Below, piece by piece: positions 27,756 through 36,421 of a DNA stretch of 64,000 bases. The notes under the pieces were generated by a model. The model was given only the letters and a program-made list of their open reading frames with translations. It had not been told where the DNA came from and did not search any database. Numbering within the stretch: position 1 is the first letter of the stretch; each line of letters begins with the position of its first letter. Source of the stretch: Spinactinospora alkalitolerans (GTDB lineage Bacteria; Actinomycetota; Actinomycetes; Streptosporangiales; Streptosporangiaceae); contig NZ_JACCCC010000001.1 of NCBI RefSeq assembly GCF_013408795.1, positions 930,001-994,000 of the forward strand. The letters run 5' to 3'. A program made the position numbers and the translations under genes.

Positions 27756-28241
27756 TCAGCGGCCCCCGAGCCTGGTGAGATCGTCACCGGTGAGGCGGAA
27801 CACGGTCCACTCGTCCATCGGCGCCGCGCCCAGCGACCGGTAGAAGTCGATGGAGGGCGTGTTCCAGTTCAACACCGACCACTCCAGGCGCCGGTATCCC
27901 CGCTCGACGCAGAGACGGGCGAGCTCGGCCAGCAGCGCCTTGCCGTAGCCGTGGCCGCGCAGTTCGGGCCGGACGTAGAGGTCCTCCAGGTAGATCCCGT
28001 GCGTGCCGGTCCAGGTGGAGAAGTTGCGGAACCACAGGGCGAAGCCCGCGGCGGTGGTGTCCCCGTCGGCCCCGATGTGCTCGGCGATGTGCGCGAAGGC
28101 CGCCGGATGCTCGCCGAACAGCGCCTCGGCGAAGTCGGCCTCGGTCGCCACGGCCGACTCCGGCTCCTTCTCGTACTCCGCGAGGTCGCGGACCAGCCGG
28201 TGGATCGTGGGGACGTCCTCGGGGCGGGCGGGGCGGATCAC
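27756..28241 (-). CDS. GNAT-family N-acetyltransferase
   Basis: 161 residues. The acetyl-CoA motif A is YVRPELRGHGYGKALLAELA, preceded by GIYLEDL and followed by WNTPSIDFYRSLGA, the arrangement of diamine/spermidine acetyltransferase-like GNATs. The likely substrate is an amine or amino group; the precise one is unknown. GTG 28241 is preferred over a TTG 12 bases upstream because GAGGA precedes it. It stands alone between convergent and unrelated units. Confidence 0.83.
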   Translation of the reverse strand: MIRPARPEDVPTIHRLVRDLAEYEKEPESAVATEADFAEALFGEHPAAFAHIAEHIGADGDTTAAGFALWFRNFSTWTGTHGIYLEDLYVRPELRGHGYGKALLAELARLCVERGYRRLEWSVLNWNTPSIDFYRSLGAAPMDEWTVFRLTGDDLTRLGGR

Positions 28242-28372
28242 GGTTCCTCGCAAACGGGGTGGGGGTTCGTCGGTCCCGACCTTATCGGCCGCGGCCGGGT
28301 GGACCTGGAACCGGCGAGAACCGGGACCGCCGGGACCGCCGGGGCGCGCGACCTTCCGTACCGCCGGCGCCG

Positions 28373-28456
28373 GCGCGCTGACGGCGGCCTTCCCAGGTCA
28401 TGCGGTGGCGAGCGGGAGGACTGCGGTCACACCTCCGATTCCCGTCAGCAGCACAT
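28373..28456. repeat. Dispersed repeat B, copy 1
   Basis: Matches 43155-43231. It starts GCGCGCTGACGGCGGCC and runs to the stop codon of the ABC ATPase gene. The core TTCCCAGGTCATGCGGTGG differs from copy 2 by one base. It contains an imperfect inverted repeat that is a perfect palindrome in copy 2. Confidence 0.8.
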
Positions 28457-29260
28457 CTAGAGCACCTTGGACAGAAACGCCTGCGTGCGCTCGTGCTGCG
28501 GGTTGGACAGCACCTCCCGGGGCTCCCCGCTCTCGACGACGACGCCCTCGTCCATGAACACCAGGGAGTTGCCGACCTCCCGGGCGAAGCCCATCTCGTG
28601 GGTCACCACGAGCATGGTCATCCCGTCGCGGGCGAGGTCCTTCATCACGTCCAGCACCTCGCCCACGAGTTCGGGGTCGAGCGCGCTGGTGGGCTCGTCG
28701 AAGAGCATCAGCGAGGGCCGCATCGCCAGCGCCCTGGCGATCGCGACGCGCTGCTGCTGGCCGCCGGAGAGCTGGTCGGGGTAGCCGCCGGCCTTCTCGG
28801 CCAGCCCGACCCGCTCCAGCAGCTCCAGCGCCTGCTGCCGGGCCTCGGGCTTGGGCTCGCGCTTGACCTGGACCGGCGCCTCCATCACGTTGGCCAGCAC
28901 CGACATGTGCGGGAACAGGTTGAAGCGCTGGAACACCATGCCGATGTCGCGGCGCTGCGCGGCCACCTCCGACTCGCGCAGCTCGTACAGCTTGGCGCCC
29001 TTCTGGCGGTAGCCCATGAGGTGGCCGTTGACCCACAGCCGGCCGGCGTTGATCTTCTCCAGGTGGTTCACGCAGCGCAGGAACGTCGACTTCCCCGAAC
29101 CCGACGGGCCCACCACGCACATGACCTCGCCCCGGCGCACCTCCAGGTCGATGCCCCGCAGGACCTCCAGCCGGCCGAAGCTCTTGTGGATGTTCTCGGC
29201 CACCACCATGCGGTCGTCCTCGACGGGACCGCTCTCAGCGGCGCCGTTCGCCTCGGTCAC
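28457..29260 (-). CDS. Polar amino-acid ABC transporter, ATP-binding protein
   Basis: 267 residues with Walker [14 protein letters not shown], signature [16 protein letters not shown], Walker [12 protein letters not shown] and the H-loop VVTHEMGFA. The sequence is of the GlnQ/HisP type that powers polar amino-acid uptake. It is the last gene of a three-gene operon (binding protein, permease, ATPase), 15 bases after the permease. Repeat B follows it directly and may serve as its terminator. Confidence 0.92.
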   Translation of the reverse strand: MTEANGAAESGPVEDDRMVVAENIHKSFGRLEVLRGIDLEVRRGEVMCVVGPSGSGKSTFLRCVNHLEKINAGRLWVNGHLMGYRQKGAKLYELRESEVAAQRRDIGMVFQRFNLFPHMSVLANVMEAPVQVKREPKPEARQQALELLERVGLAEKAGGYPDQLSGGQQQRVAIARALAMRPSLMLFDEPTSALDPELVGEVLDVMKDLARDGMTMLVVTHEMGFAREVGNSLVFMDEGVVVESGEPREVLSNPQHERTQAFLSKVL

Positions 29261-29275
29261 TTGACACGCCTTCTC

Positions 29276-30235
29276 TCACTTGGGCTGCAGCACATTCAGG
29301 CCCGCCTGCGTCTTCCGGTCCCCCTTGGTGAACGTCCGCTCGAGGAAGTACTGGCCGATCATGAACAGACTGGTGATGGCGAGGTACCACAGGCAGGCGG
29401 CGACCAGCATCGGAAACAACTGGAACGTGCGCGCGCCGATCGCGCTGAGCTGGAAGAACAGCTCACTCGTCACGGGCACGAACGCCACCAGCGCGGTGTC
29501 CTTGAGCATGGCCACGGTCTCGTTGCCCGTCGGCGGCACGATCACCCGCAGCGCCTGCGGCAGCGTGATGCGCCGGAGCACCTTCGAGCGGTTCATCCCC
29601 AGCGCCTGGGCCGCCTCGGTCTGGCCCTTGTCGACCGACTGCAGGCCGGCCCGGACGATCTCGGCCATGTAGGCGCCCTCGGACAGCGCCAGCGCGAGCA
29701 GGCCGGCCATGAAGCCGCTGAGGAAGGTGCGTGCGTCCACGCTGAAGATCCTGGCGTCGCCGTCGAGCCCGAGCAGCGGCATCCAGTAGTTGTCGAAGGG
29801 CAGGCCGAATTCGATCTGGGCGTAGAGGATGCCGAGGTTGCCGAAGAGGACGGCCAGCACCAGGCGGGGAACGGCCCGGAAGAACCAGGTGTAGAGCCAG
29901 GCCACGGAGGACAGGACCGGGTTCGTCGACAGCCGCATCACGGCGACGGCGATGCCCAGGACGATGCCGATCAGCATCGACAGGACGGTGAGGATCAGCG
30001 TGGTGCGCACGCCGATCAGCACCGGCGGGAGGAACATGTTGTCCAGCATGAACCCCCACTGGAACGCGTCGTTCGTCACGAGCATGTGCACGAACATCGC
30101 GGCCAGCACCAGGATGACGGCTGCGGCCACCCACCGGCCGGGGTAGCGGACCGGGACGGCCCTGATCGGTTCGGGCGGGGACTGCCCCGGCGGCCGGGGA
30201 TCCGGCTGCCGGGGGGAGTCTGGGGAAGCGGTCAC
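29276..30235 (-). CDS. Polar amino-acid ABC transporter, permease
   Basis: 319 residues with about 40 polar cytoplasmic N-terminal residues, then several membrane helices. The ATPase-docking EAA loop reads EAAQALGMNRSKVLRRITLP. It contains the HisM/GlnP-type sequences FFRAVPRLVLAVLFGNLG and ALALSEGAYMAEIVRAGL. GTG 30235 has GGAGAG nine bases upstream. As the only permease, it probably forms a homodimer. Confidence 0.9.
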   Translation of the reverse strand: MTASPDSPRQPDPRPPGQSPPEPIRAVPVRYPGRWVAAAVILVLAAMFVHMLVTNDAFQWGFMLDNMFLPPVLIGVRTTLILTVLSMLIGIVLGIAVAVMRLSTNPVLSSVAWLYTWFFRAVPRLVLAVLFGNLGILYAQIEFGLPFDNYWMPLLGLDGDARIFSVDARTFLSGFMAGLLALALSEGAYMAEIVRAGLQSVDKGQTEAAQALGMNRSKVLRRITLPQALRVIVPPTGNETVAMLKDTALVAFVPVTSELFFQLSAIGARTFQLFPMLVAACLWYLAITSLFMIGQYFLERTFTKGDRKTQAGLNVLQPK

Positions 30236-30253
30236 GGTCGAATACTCTCCGGC

Positions 30254-31195
30254 CTACTCTTCGCCCGGCGCCGAGACGTCGGGGTTGATCTCGGGCTGCT
30301 CGATGGCGCCCTGCTCCAGCCCCCACTCGGCGAGGATCTCGCCGTAAGTGCCGTCGTCGATGATGGCCTGGTAGCCGGCCGCGACCGCCTCGGCCAGCTC
30401 GGTGTCGTCCTTGTTCACGACGGCGCCGTAGGGCGCAGCCTCGTACTGCTCGCCCAGCGTCTCGAGCTGGCCGCCGGTCTGCTCGACGGCGTAGACGGCC
30501 ACCGGCAGGTCGGCGAGCCCCGCGTCGTTCTTGCCCGACACGATCGACTCGGTGGCCTGGTCCTGGCCCTCGAACTGCTCGATGACGATCTCGTCCTCGC
30601 CGTCCTCGACGCACTGCTCGCTGCGCGCCTGGATGTCGGGGACCTGGACGGTGTTGGCCTGCACCGCGATGCGCCTGCCGCAGGCGTTGTCGGGGTCGAC
30701 CCCCGCGGTGCTCCCGGCCTGGGTGAACCACTGGGTGCCCACGTTGAAGTAGCTCACCATGTTCGCCTGCTCCAGGCGCTCGTCGTTGATGGTGAACGAG
30801 GAGATGCCCAGGTCGTATCGGCCGGAGTCGACGCCGGTGATGATGTTGCCGAACGGGGCGGGCTGCCACTCGGTCTCCAGGCCGAGCTTTCCGGCGACCG
30901 CGTCGAACAGCTCCACGTCGAAGCCGATGACGGTCTGGCCGTCGGTGTCGAGGAACTCGGCGGGGGCGTAGCTCGCGTCCACGCCGATGCGGACCGAACC
31001 GGCGTCGCTGATCTCCTGCGGGACCATCGCGGCGAGCTCGGGATCGGCCTCGACGGTCGGGGGCGCGTCGGCCTCCCCGCCCTCGCCCCCGCCGCAGGCC
31101 GCCAGGGCCAGGACGGACGCGATCGACACAACGCCGATGAGCGGTCGGCGGCCCAGGGCTGCCGACACGGTGGGGCGGCGCCAGAAGTCCGTCAC
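30254..31195 (-). CDS. Amino-acid ABC transporter, substrate-binding lipoprotein
   Basis: 313 residues. The signal peptide ends in lipobox LALAAC, lipidated at Cys34. The mature protein is a family 3 solute-binding protein: VRIGVDASYAPAEFLDTDGQ, IGFDVELFDAVAGKLG, and DLGISSFTINDERL. The binding site preference is uncertain; glutamate, glutamine or a similar polar amino acid is likely. GTG 31195 has AAGGAG six bases upstream. It is the first gene of the operon; its promoter is in the divergent region with the malic enzyme. Confidence 0.9.
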   Translation of the reverse strand: MTDFWRRPTVSAALGRRPLIGVVSIASVLALAACGGGEGGEADAPPTVEADPELAAMVPQEISDAGSVRIGVDASYAPAEFLDTDGQTVIGFDVELFDAVAGKLGLETEWQPAPFGNIITGVDSGRYDLGISSFTINDERLEQANMVSYFNVGTQWFTQAGSTAGVDPDNACGRRIAVQANTVQVPDIQARSEQCVEDGEDEIVIEQFEGQDQATESIVSGKNDAGLADLPVAVYAVEQTGGQLETLGEQYEAAPYGAVVNKDDTELAEAVAAGYQAIIDDGTYGEILAEWGLEQGAIEQPEINPDVSAPGEE

Positions 31196-31546
31196 GTCAG
31201 TCTCCTTCTCCAGGGTGTGGATCGGCTGGTGGAACGGGTCCGCCGACCATGGCACACGGCTGTTGGCGCGTCACGCCGATGAGCATGATGCACGCGGGCG
31301 CTCCATCGTGCCGGAACCGGTATGTGCCTGCGGTCACCGTTGTGAGATGATTGGATAACGGGTCACCCCCGTAACACCGACGGCGTGAGCTTGTACGAGC
31401 CCTGCGGAGACTTCACCGCCGCCATCCGGTCATGGCCGATCGGAGGTGGACAGGAGGCCTTGCCTCTGGACTCCCTAGCAACCAGTGTCCCCGCGCGCCG
31501 TCCCGGCAATCACAGGCCGTCCCCGTCATGGCCGACGCGGACGAGC
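31196..31546. promoter_or_regulatory. Divergent promoter region and possible structured leader of the malic enzyme gene
   Basis: About 350 bases between the ABC operon and malic enzyme. The right half (31380-31546) is long for a leader in this genome and includes small hairpins such as GAGGC-CTT-GCCTC and a CTAGCAACCAG segment. It resembles no riboswitch closely enough to name. No protein is evident in it. Confidence 0.3.
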
Positions 31547-32758
31547 ATGACCACCGAGGGGTTTTCGAAGTTGTCCACGCATTCCCGGCATTCCCACTCC
31601 AACCTTGACGAGGACCCGGCGTTCGCCCTGCACAGGGGCGGAAAGCTGCACGTCCAATCGTCGGTGGAGGTCAACGACCACGAGGACCTGGCCCTCGCCT
31701 ACACGCCCGGTGTGGCGCGCGTGTGCAGCGCCATCGCCGATTCGCCCGGACTCGTCGACACCTACACCTGGAAGAGCCAGGTCGTCGCGGTCGTCACCGA
31801 CGGATCGGCGGTTCTGGGGCTGGGCGACATCGGCCCCGAGGCCTCCCTGCCCGTGATGGAGGGGAAGTCGCTCCTCTTCAAGCAGTTCGGTGGCGTCGAC
31901 TCCGTCCCGATCGCGCTGTCGTGCGACGGCGTCGACGACATCGTCGAGACCGTGGTCCGGATGTCGCCGTCCTTCGGCGGGATCAACCTGGAGGACATCT
32001 CCGCGCCGCGCTGCTTCGAGATCGAGAAGAGGCTGCGCGAGCGGCTCGACATCCCGGTCTTCCACGACGACCAGCACGGCACCGCGATCGTGGCGCTCGC
32101 CGCGCTGCGCAACGCCGCCCGCGTCACCGGCCGCGAGCTCGGCGACCTGCGCGCCGTCGTCTCCGGTGCCGGCGCCTCGGGCCTCGCGGTCACCCGGATG
32201 CTGATCAACGGAGGTGTCGGCGACATCGCCGTGGCCGACAGCAAGGGCCTCATCTACGCGGACAGGGAGGGGCTCAACCCCGCCAAGGCCGAGATCGCGG
32301 CCATCAGCAACAAGGCGGGCCTGCAGGGATCCATCGAGACCGCGCTGGCAGGGGCCGACGTGTTCATCGGCCTGTCCGCCGGCGAGGTGCCCGAGTCGGT
32401 CGTGGCGACGATGGCCCCCAACGCCATCATCTGCGCGATGGCCAACCCCAACCCCGAGGTCCACCCCGACGTCGCCAACAGGTACGCCGCGGTCGTGGCG
32501 ACCGGACGCAGCGACTTCCCCAACCAGATCAACAACGTTCTGGCGTTCCCCGGCGTCTTCCGCGGCGCGCTGGACGCGCGGGCCACCGACATCACCGAGA
32601 ACATGAAGCTCGCCGCGGCCGACGCGCTGGCCGATCTCGTGGGTGACGACCTGGCGCCCGACTACATCATCCCCAGCTCCTTCGACGGGCGGGTCGTCCC
32701 CGCCGTCTCCGCTGCGGTCGCCGAGCAGGCGCGCAAGGACGGCGTCGCCCGAGCGTAG
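31547..32758 (+). CDS. NAD(P)-dependent malic enzyme
   Basis: 403 residues. It decarboxylates malate to pyruvate. Features include the malic N-terminal domain with LAYTPGVARVC, WKSQVVAVVTDGSAVLGLG, metal-binding DDIVETVVR and FHDDQHGTAIV, and the nucleotide site VVSGAGASGLAV. Short bacterial type without the phosphotransacetylase extension. ATG 31547 has only a weak ribosome site; an in-frame TTG 24 bases on is an alternative. A 17-bp terminator follows. Confidence 0.92.
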   Translation: MTTEGFSKLSTHSRHSHSNLDEDPAFALHRGGKLHVQSSVEVNDHEDLALAYTPGVARVCSAIADSPGLVDTYTWKSQVVAVVTDGSAVLGLGDIGPEASLPVMEGKSLLFKQFGGVDSVPIALSCDGVDDIVETVVRMSPSFGGINLEDISAPRCFEIEKRLRERLDIPVFHDDQHGTAIVALAALRNAARVTGRELGDLRAVVSGAGASGLAVTRMLINGGVGDIAVADSKGLIYADREGLNPAKAEIAAISNKAGLQGSIETALAGADVFIGLSAGEVPESVVATMAPNAIICAMANPNPEVHPDVANRYAAVVATGRSDFPNQINNVLAFPGVFRGALDARATDITENMKLAAADALADLVGDDLAPDYIIPSSFDGRVVPAVSAAVAEQARKDGVARA

Positions 32759-32777
32759 CCGGACGGTTATCCAGGGT

Positions 32778-32816
32778 AACCAATCCGGAGCGGGGTTCTC
32801 CCGCTCCGGATTGGTT
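32778..32816 (+). terminator. Terminator after the malic enzyme gene
   Basis: A perfect 17-bp stem (32778-32794 with 32800-32816) with loop GTTCT, starting 20 bases after the stop codon and ending in TTGGTT. Confidence 0.88.
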
Positions 32817-32944
32817 CGTGTCGGCGGTTGTTCCGCGGCTTCCTCCACGCGGGCCCGTCCTACCCGGGGATGGCGGCCTGCGGTGGCCGCCGCGTCGGCG
32901 GATCGTGTCGCACGACGCTGTGGGGTCGGCCGCCGATGCGGCGG

Positions 32945-33145
32945 CTAAAGCTCATCGTGCGTGGTGGCCTCGACGAAGGCCCGCCACGCGGCGGGGGAGA
33001 AACTCAACATGACGCCTTCGGGGGCCTTGGAGTCGCGGACGGCGACGACCTCGGCCCCGTCCGCTACCTCGACGCAGTTGCCCCCTCCCGTCCCGCTGTA
33101 GGAGCTCGTGCGCCATAGAGCACCTTCCGATTCAAACGCGGCCAT
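32945..33145 (-). CDS. DUF397 domain protein
   Basis: 66 residues of the DUF397 type: WRTSSYSGTGGGNCVEVADG followed by VVAVRDSKAPEG and FSPAAWRAFV. Such small proteins partner DUF5753-type HTH regulators in actinomycete developmental (WhiJ/AbaA-like) loci, with biochemical role unknown. It starts 15 bases after the HTH gene, so the two are one operon. Confidence 0.9.
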   Translation of the reverse strand: MAAFESEGALWRTSSYSGTGGGNCVEVADGAEVVAVRDSKAPEGVMLSFSPAAWRAFVEATTHDEL

Positions 33146-33160
33146 GCCGCGCCCCCTTCC

Positions 33161-34054
33161 CTAATCATCTTCATCGACTTCCCTCCTCGACCGCAGTTGC
33201 CGTTCCAGCTCGGTCAAGAGTCCCCGCGTCTCCGCGGGGTGCAGCGCGGCGGTACGCAGGTGCTCGAAGGCCACCGTGTAGAACCGCACCTCCTTCGCCT
33301 TCTCGATGTAGAGGCTGCTGGTCAGGTTCTCCAGGTGAACCAGCTTTGGTGCATATATGTCCGATTCGGTGAACTCGAGGATGTCGAATGCACCGTTGAG
33401 TCCGGAATGCGCGCCTCGATCGAAAGGCAAGACCTGCAGCGTTATGTGCGACTTCTGCCCCTGTTCGGCCAGGTGGCGGAGCTGCTCGGCCATGACCTCC
33501 GGGCCGCCGACGGGGCGGTGGAGCACGGCCTCGTCCAGGACCACCCACACGTCCGGCGGGTTCTCGTGCGAAAGGATCCCCTGGCGGCGGATCCGGAGCT
33601 CGGCGCGGCGGTCGATCTCGCTCGGATCCACGGGGGAGGGGTGCGCCTCGAGGAGCGCACGGGCGTAGGCCTCGGTCTGGAGCAGGCCGGGGACGACCTG
33701 GGCCTGGTAGAAGCGGAGCGTGCTCGCCTCCGGCTCCAGGCCGAGGTAGACCTCGAAGCGTTCGGGCATGACGTCGCCGTAGACGTGCCACCACCCCCTG
33801 CGGCGGGACTCCCTGGCCAGCATGACGAGGGTCTGGCGCATCCCCGGATCGGTGACCTCGTAGAGTTCCAGCAGGTCGCGTACGTCGTCGGAGTTGCTCG
33901 CCACCTGCCCGCGCTCGATGCGGGAGAGTTTGCTTCCGGACCAGGACATACGCTCAGCCGCCTCTTCTCCGGTCATTCCGGCTTTTTCTCGCAGACGTCG
34001 CAATTCGATGCCAAGTCGACGTCGGCGAACGGTCGGGTTATAGCCAGCGGCCAC
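33161..34054 (-). CDS. XRE-type regulator with DUF5753 domain (WhiJ-like)
   Basis: 297 residues. The helix-turn-helix lies at residues about 10-65 (RLGIELRRLREKAGMTGEEA, then MSWSGSKLSRIERGQ). The rest is a DUF5753 domain with FYQAQVVPGLLQTEAYARAL, LRHLAEQGQKSHITLQVLPF and DSIYAPKLVHLE-type blocks. Homologues such as WhiJ regulate development. GTG 34054 has AAAGGAGG six bases upstream; an ATG 60 bases further upstream is possible but lacks a ribosome site. Confidence 0.9.
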   Translation of the reverse strand: MAAGYNPTVRRRRLGIELRRLREKAGMTGEEAAERMSWSGSKLSRIERGQVASNSDDVRDLLELYEVTDPGMRQTLVMLARESRRRGWWHVYGDVMPERFEVYLGLEPEASTLRFYQAQVVPGLLQTEAYARALLEAHPSPVDPSEIDRRAELRIRRQGILSHENPPDVWVVLDEAVLHRPVGGPEVMAEQLRHLAEQGQKSHITLQVLPFDRGAHSGLNGAFDILEFTESDIYAPKLVHLENLTSSLYIEKAKEVRFYTVAFEHLRTAALHPAETRGLLTELERQLRSRREVDEDD

Positions 34055-34269
34055 CGGGAGCCTCCTTTGTCCGGGGGGAGAGGCTACTTCAGGAACGGGA
34101 GAAGGGTACTTCACGGCGGCCGTGCGGAAGCCACCGTCCAGAATTCTGCGGGAATTCCTGAAAGCAATTGCAGCGCACCTTCTGCACGTGCATGATGGCC
34201 ACTATGCCACGGCGCGAAAGAGCCGCTGGGGGCCTTCTGACGACGAGTGTCATGACTGAGGGTGGCAGG

Positions 34270-34797
34270 ATGATCACGCACTATTCGGGCGGTCCTTCGA
34301 TCACCGGACCCCCTCAGGCGTCCCCGGCGGCCGATCGCGGGAACGCGGCCCCGGCGCGTGCGGCCGCGGCCGTGGCGCGGCACGAGTTCCCCGGTGTCGA
34401 GCGGTCTGTGCGCGACGTCCGCGGGTTCGTCGAGGAGACGCTGCGTGTGCCCCCGGGCGGCCGCACGCCGGCCTCCGCCGCGGCGAAGGAACTGATCGAA
34501 ACCGCGCTGCTCCTGGTCAGCGAGGTCGCGACGAACGCGATCCGGCACACGCGCAGCGGCGAGGCCGGTGGGACCGTCGTCGTGGAGGTGCGCCGGTGCT
34601 CCGGCGGAATCCGGATCGAGGTGCGCGACCAGGGGGTGCGGCACGACGGGCCGGTCTGCGAGCCCGCGGTCCGCGCGTCCACCCCCGATACCGAGTACGG
34701 GCGCGGCATGGCGCTGGTCGAGATGCTCGCGGCCGACTGGGGTACGTGCGCCGTGAACGGGGGACGAACGGTGTGGTTCGATCTGCCGTCCACCTGA
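34270..34797 (+). CDS. RsbW-like ATP-binding protein (AbaA/WhiJ-locus type)
   Basis: 175 residues. HATPase_c_2 domain with N-box ETALLLVSEVATNAIRHT, the D-x-G of RIEVRDQG and a GRGMALVEMLA G-box. Such proteins are presumed anti-sigma factors or kinases and regularly sit beside DUF5753-HTH and DUF397 genes, as here. ATG 34270 is chosen (GAGGG seven bases upstream); ATG 34252 is an alternative. The 215-base divergent region holds a repeated GAATTC pair (34141-34157) and a perfect TGCACGTGCA palindrome (34183-34192) that may be operators. Confidence 0.83.
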   Translation: MITHYSGGPSITGPPQASPAADRGNAAPARAAAAVARHEFPGVERSVRDVRGFVEETLRVPPGGRTPASAAAKELIETALLLVSEVATNAIRHTRSGEAGGTVVVEVRRCSGGIRIEVRDQGVRHDGPVCEPAVRASTPDTEYGRGMALVEMLAADWGTCAVNGGRTVWFDLPST

Positions 34798-34843
34798 CGA
34801 CCGGCGCCGCCCGGTGCCGACGACCGGAAGAGAGGGATGCGCC

Positions 34844-35221
34844 ATGCGACTGGTGGTCGTACTGGACACCAATGACGTTTCGCGGCTGGCGGCGTTCTGG
34901 TCCGCGGCGCTCGGGTTCGAGCGCGGGGAGCCCGACCCGCCCTACCTCGCGCTGCGCGACCCCGGCGGGGTCCACCCCGACCTGCTGCTGCAGGACGTGC
35001 CCGAGCCCGGGAACGGCAAGAACCGGATGCACCTCGACCTGGTCGTGGACGACATGAACGCCGAGGTCGCGCGGCTGGTGCGGCTCGGGGCGGTGCAGCA
35101 GGGCGAGCCGTTCACCGAGAGCGGGCACCGGGTCGCGGTGATGGGCGACCCCGAGGGCAACGAGTTCTGTGTGATCGACCACCGCGGCGCGGCGCGGCCG
35201 GAATCGCAGGACACCGCATGA
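34844..35221 (+). CDS. VOC-superfamily (glyoxalase-like) protein
   Basis: 125 residues with two beta-alpha-beta-beta-beta modules: LVVVLDTNDVSRLAAFWSAAL at the start, MHLDLVVDDMNAEVARLV in the middle, and MGDPEGNEFCVID near the end. His and Glu positions of the metal site are present in part. The reaction is unknown; it could be a lyase, dioxygenase or resistance protein. It follows the HATPase gene by 46 bases. Confidence 0.82.
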   Translation: MRLVVVLDTNDVSRLAAFWSAALGFERGEPDPPYLALRDPGGVHPDLLLQDVPEPGNGKNRMHLDLVVDDMNAEVARLVRLGAVQQGEPFTESGHRVAVMGDPEGNEFCVIDHRGAARPESQDTA

Positions 35222-35264
35222 CCTGCCGTGCCCGCGGGCGCGGCGGCTCGTTAGTGTCGGAGCC

Positions 35265-36233
35265 ATGTTCGCTATCACTGCCGTGGGCATCGACAAGGAC
35301 AATCCGCTGAACGGCCTGGAGGCCGGCGAGCGCCCCGAACCGACGGTTCCGGACGGCTGGACCACGGTCACCGTCAAGGCGGCCGCGCTCAACCACCACG
35401 ACCTGTGGAGCCTGCGCGGCGTCGGCCTCGCCGAGGACCGGCTGCCGATGGTGCTGGGCTGCGACGCAGCAGGGTTCGACGAGGACGGCAACCCCGTCAT
35501 CGTGCACGCCGTGATCGGCGACCCCGACGCCGGAGGCGGCGACGAGACGCTCGACCCGCGCCGCTCGCTGCTGTCGGAGGTCCACGACGGCACGTTCGCC
35601 GAGAAGGTCGCCGTCCCCCGGCGCAACCTGGTCCCCAAGCCCGAGGCGCTCTCCTTCGAGGAGGCGGCGTGCCTGCCCACCGCGTGGCTGACCGCCTACC
35701 GGATGCTGTTCGAGAAGGCCGGGGTCCAGCCGGGCGCGACGGTCCTGGTGCAGGGCGCGGGCGGCGGTGTCGCCAGCGCGCTGATCCGGATGGCCGCGGC
35801 TGCGGGGTTCCGCGTCTACGCGACCAGCCGCAGCGAGGCCAAGCGGGCCAGGGCCGTGGAACTCGGCGCGCACGCGGCGGTGGAGACCGGCGCCCGCCTG
35901 CCGGAGAAGGTCGACGTCGTCTTCGAGAGCGTGGGCCAGGCCACCTGGGCGCACTCGGTGAAGTCGCTGCGTCCGGGCGGCCGCATCGTCGTCTGCGGCG
36001 CCACCAGCGGCAACGCCCCGTCGGCCGAGCTGACGCGGGTGTTCTTCCTGCAGTTGTCCGTGGTCGGCTCCACGATGGGCACCCGCGACCAGCTCGGGCG
36101 CGTGGCCGAGTTCTGCGCCCGGACCGGCGTGCACCCGGAGATCGACCGCACGCTCCCGCTGACGCGGGCGAAGGAGGGCTTCGCGGCGATGGACCAGGGA
36201 GACCTGTTCGGCAAGATCGTCCTCACGGTGTGA
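35265..36233 (+). CDS. Zinc-binding-dehydrogenase/quinone-oxidoreductase family (MDR)
   Basis: 322 residues. GroES-like N-terminal domain (TVTVKAAALNHHDLWSLRGV) and a Rossmann domain with VQGAGGGVASALIRMAAAAG. Catalytic zinc ligands are incomplete, so a quinone-oxidoreductase or enoyl-reductase-like activity is more likely than a zinc alcohol dehydrogenase. ATG 35265 is seven bases after TAGTGT, a leaderless arrangement. Its 3' end overlaps an antitoxin remnant on the other strand. Confidence 0.85.
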   Translation: MFAITAVGIDKDNPLNGLEAGERPEPTVPDGWTTVTVKAAALNHHDLWSLRGVGLAEDRLPMVLGCDAAGFDEDGNPVIVHAVIGDPDAGGGDETLDPRRSLLSEVHDGTFAEKVAVPRRNLVPKPEALSFEEAACLPTAWLTAYRMLFEKAGVQPGATVLVQGAGGGVASALIRMAAAAGFRVYATSRSEAKRARAVELGAHAAVETGARLPEKVDVVFESVGQATWAHSVKSLRPGGRIVVCGATSGNAPSAELTRVFFLQLSVVGSTMGTRDQLGRVAEFCARTGVHPEIDRTLPLTRAKEGFAAMDQGDLFGKIVLTV

Positions 36234-36336
36234 GGTCGGCGCGTCGGGTGGTGGCCACGCGCTCATGTGTGCGCCTGGCATGATCGATCAACTCGGCCAG
36301 GCGGTTGCGCGCCTCCGAAAGCGGCATGGTCGCCAT
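36223..36336 (-). pseudogene. Phd/YefM-type antitoxin, truncated remnant
   Basis: 37 residues, MATMPLSEARNRLAELID followed by HARRTHERVATTRR and a premature end (ADLTP). The start matches the DNA-binding half of Phd/YefM antitoxins, which are normally 75-90 residues and read TRHGRPAAVL at this point. There is no toxin gene alongside. The last bases overlap the MDR gene stop in the opposite direction. Confidence 0.65.
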
Positions 36337-36421
36337 GGTCCGAGTGTGCCTCGAAATCGGTGTGGGAGGCGCTGAATCGAGGAGGCGCCGCCCGTGGGCG
36401 GCGCCTCCGCTGCTGCATCGG

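Noticed and set aside
28400-31282. 960-codon plus-strand frame
   Set aside because: Antisense shadow of the ABC transporter operon; no domains.
31380-31546. SAM-IV or SAM-I riboswitch upstream of malic enzyme
   Set aside because: A few bases (GGTCAT, GCAACC) resemble it, but the required stems do not form and the gene has no sulfur role.
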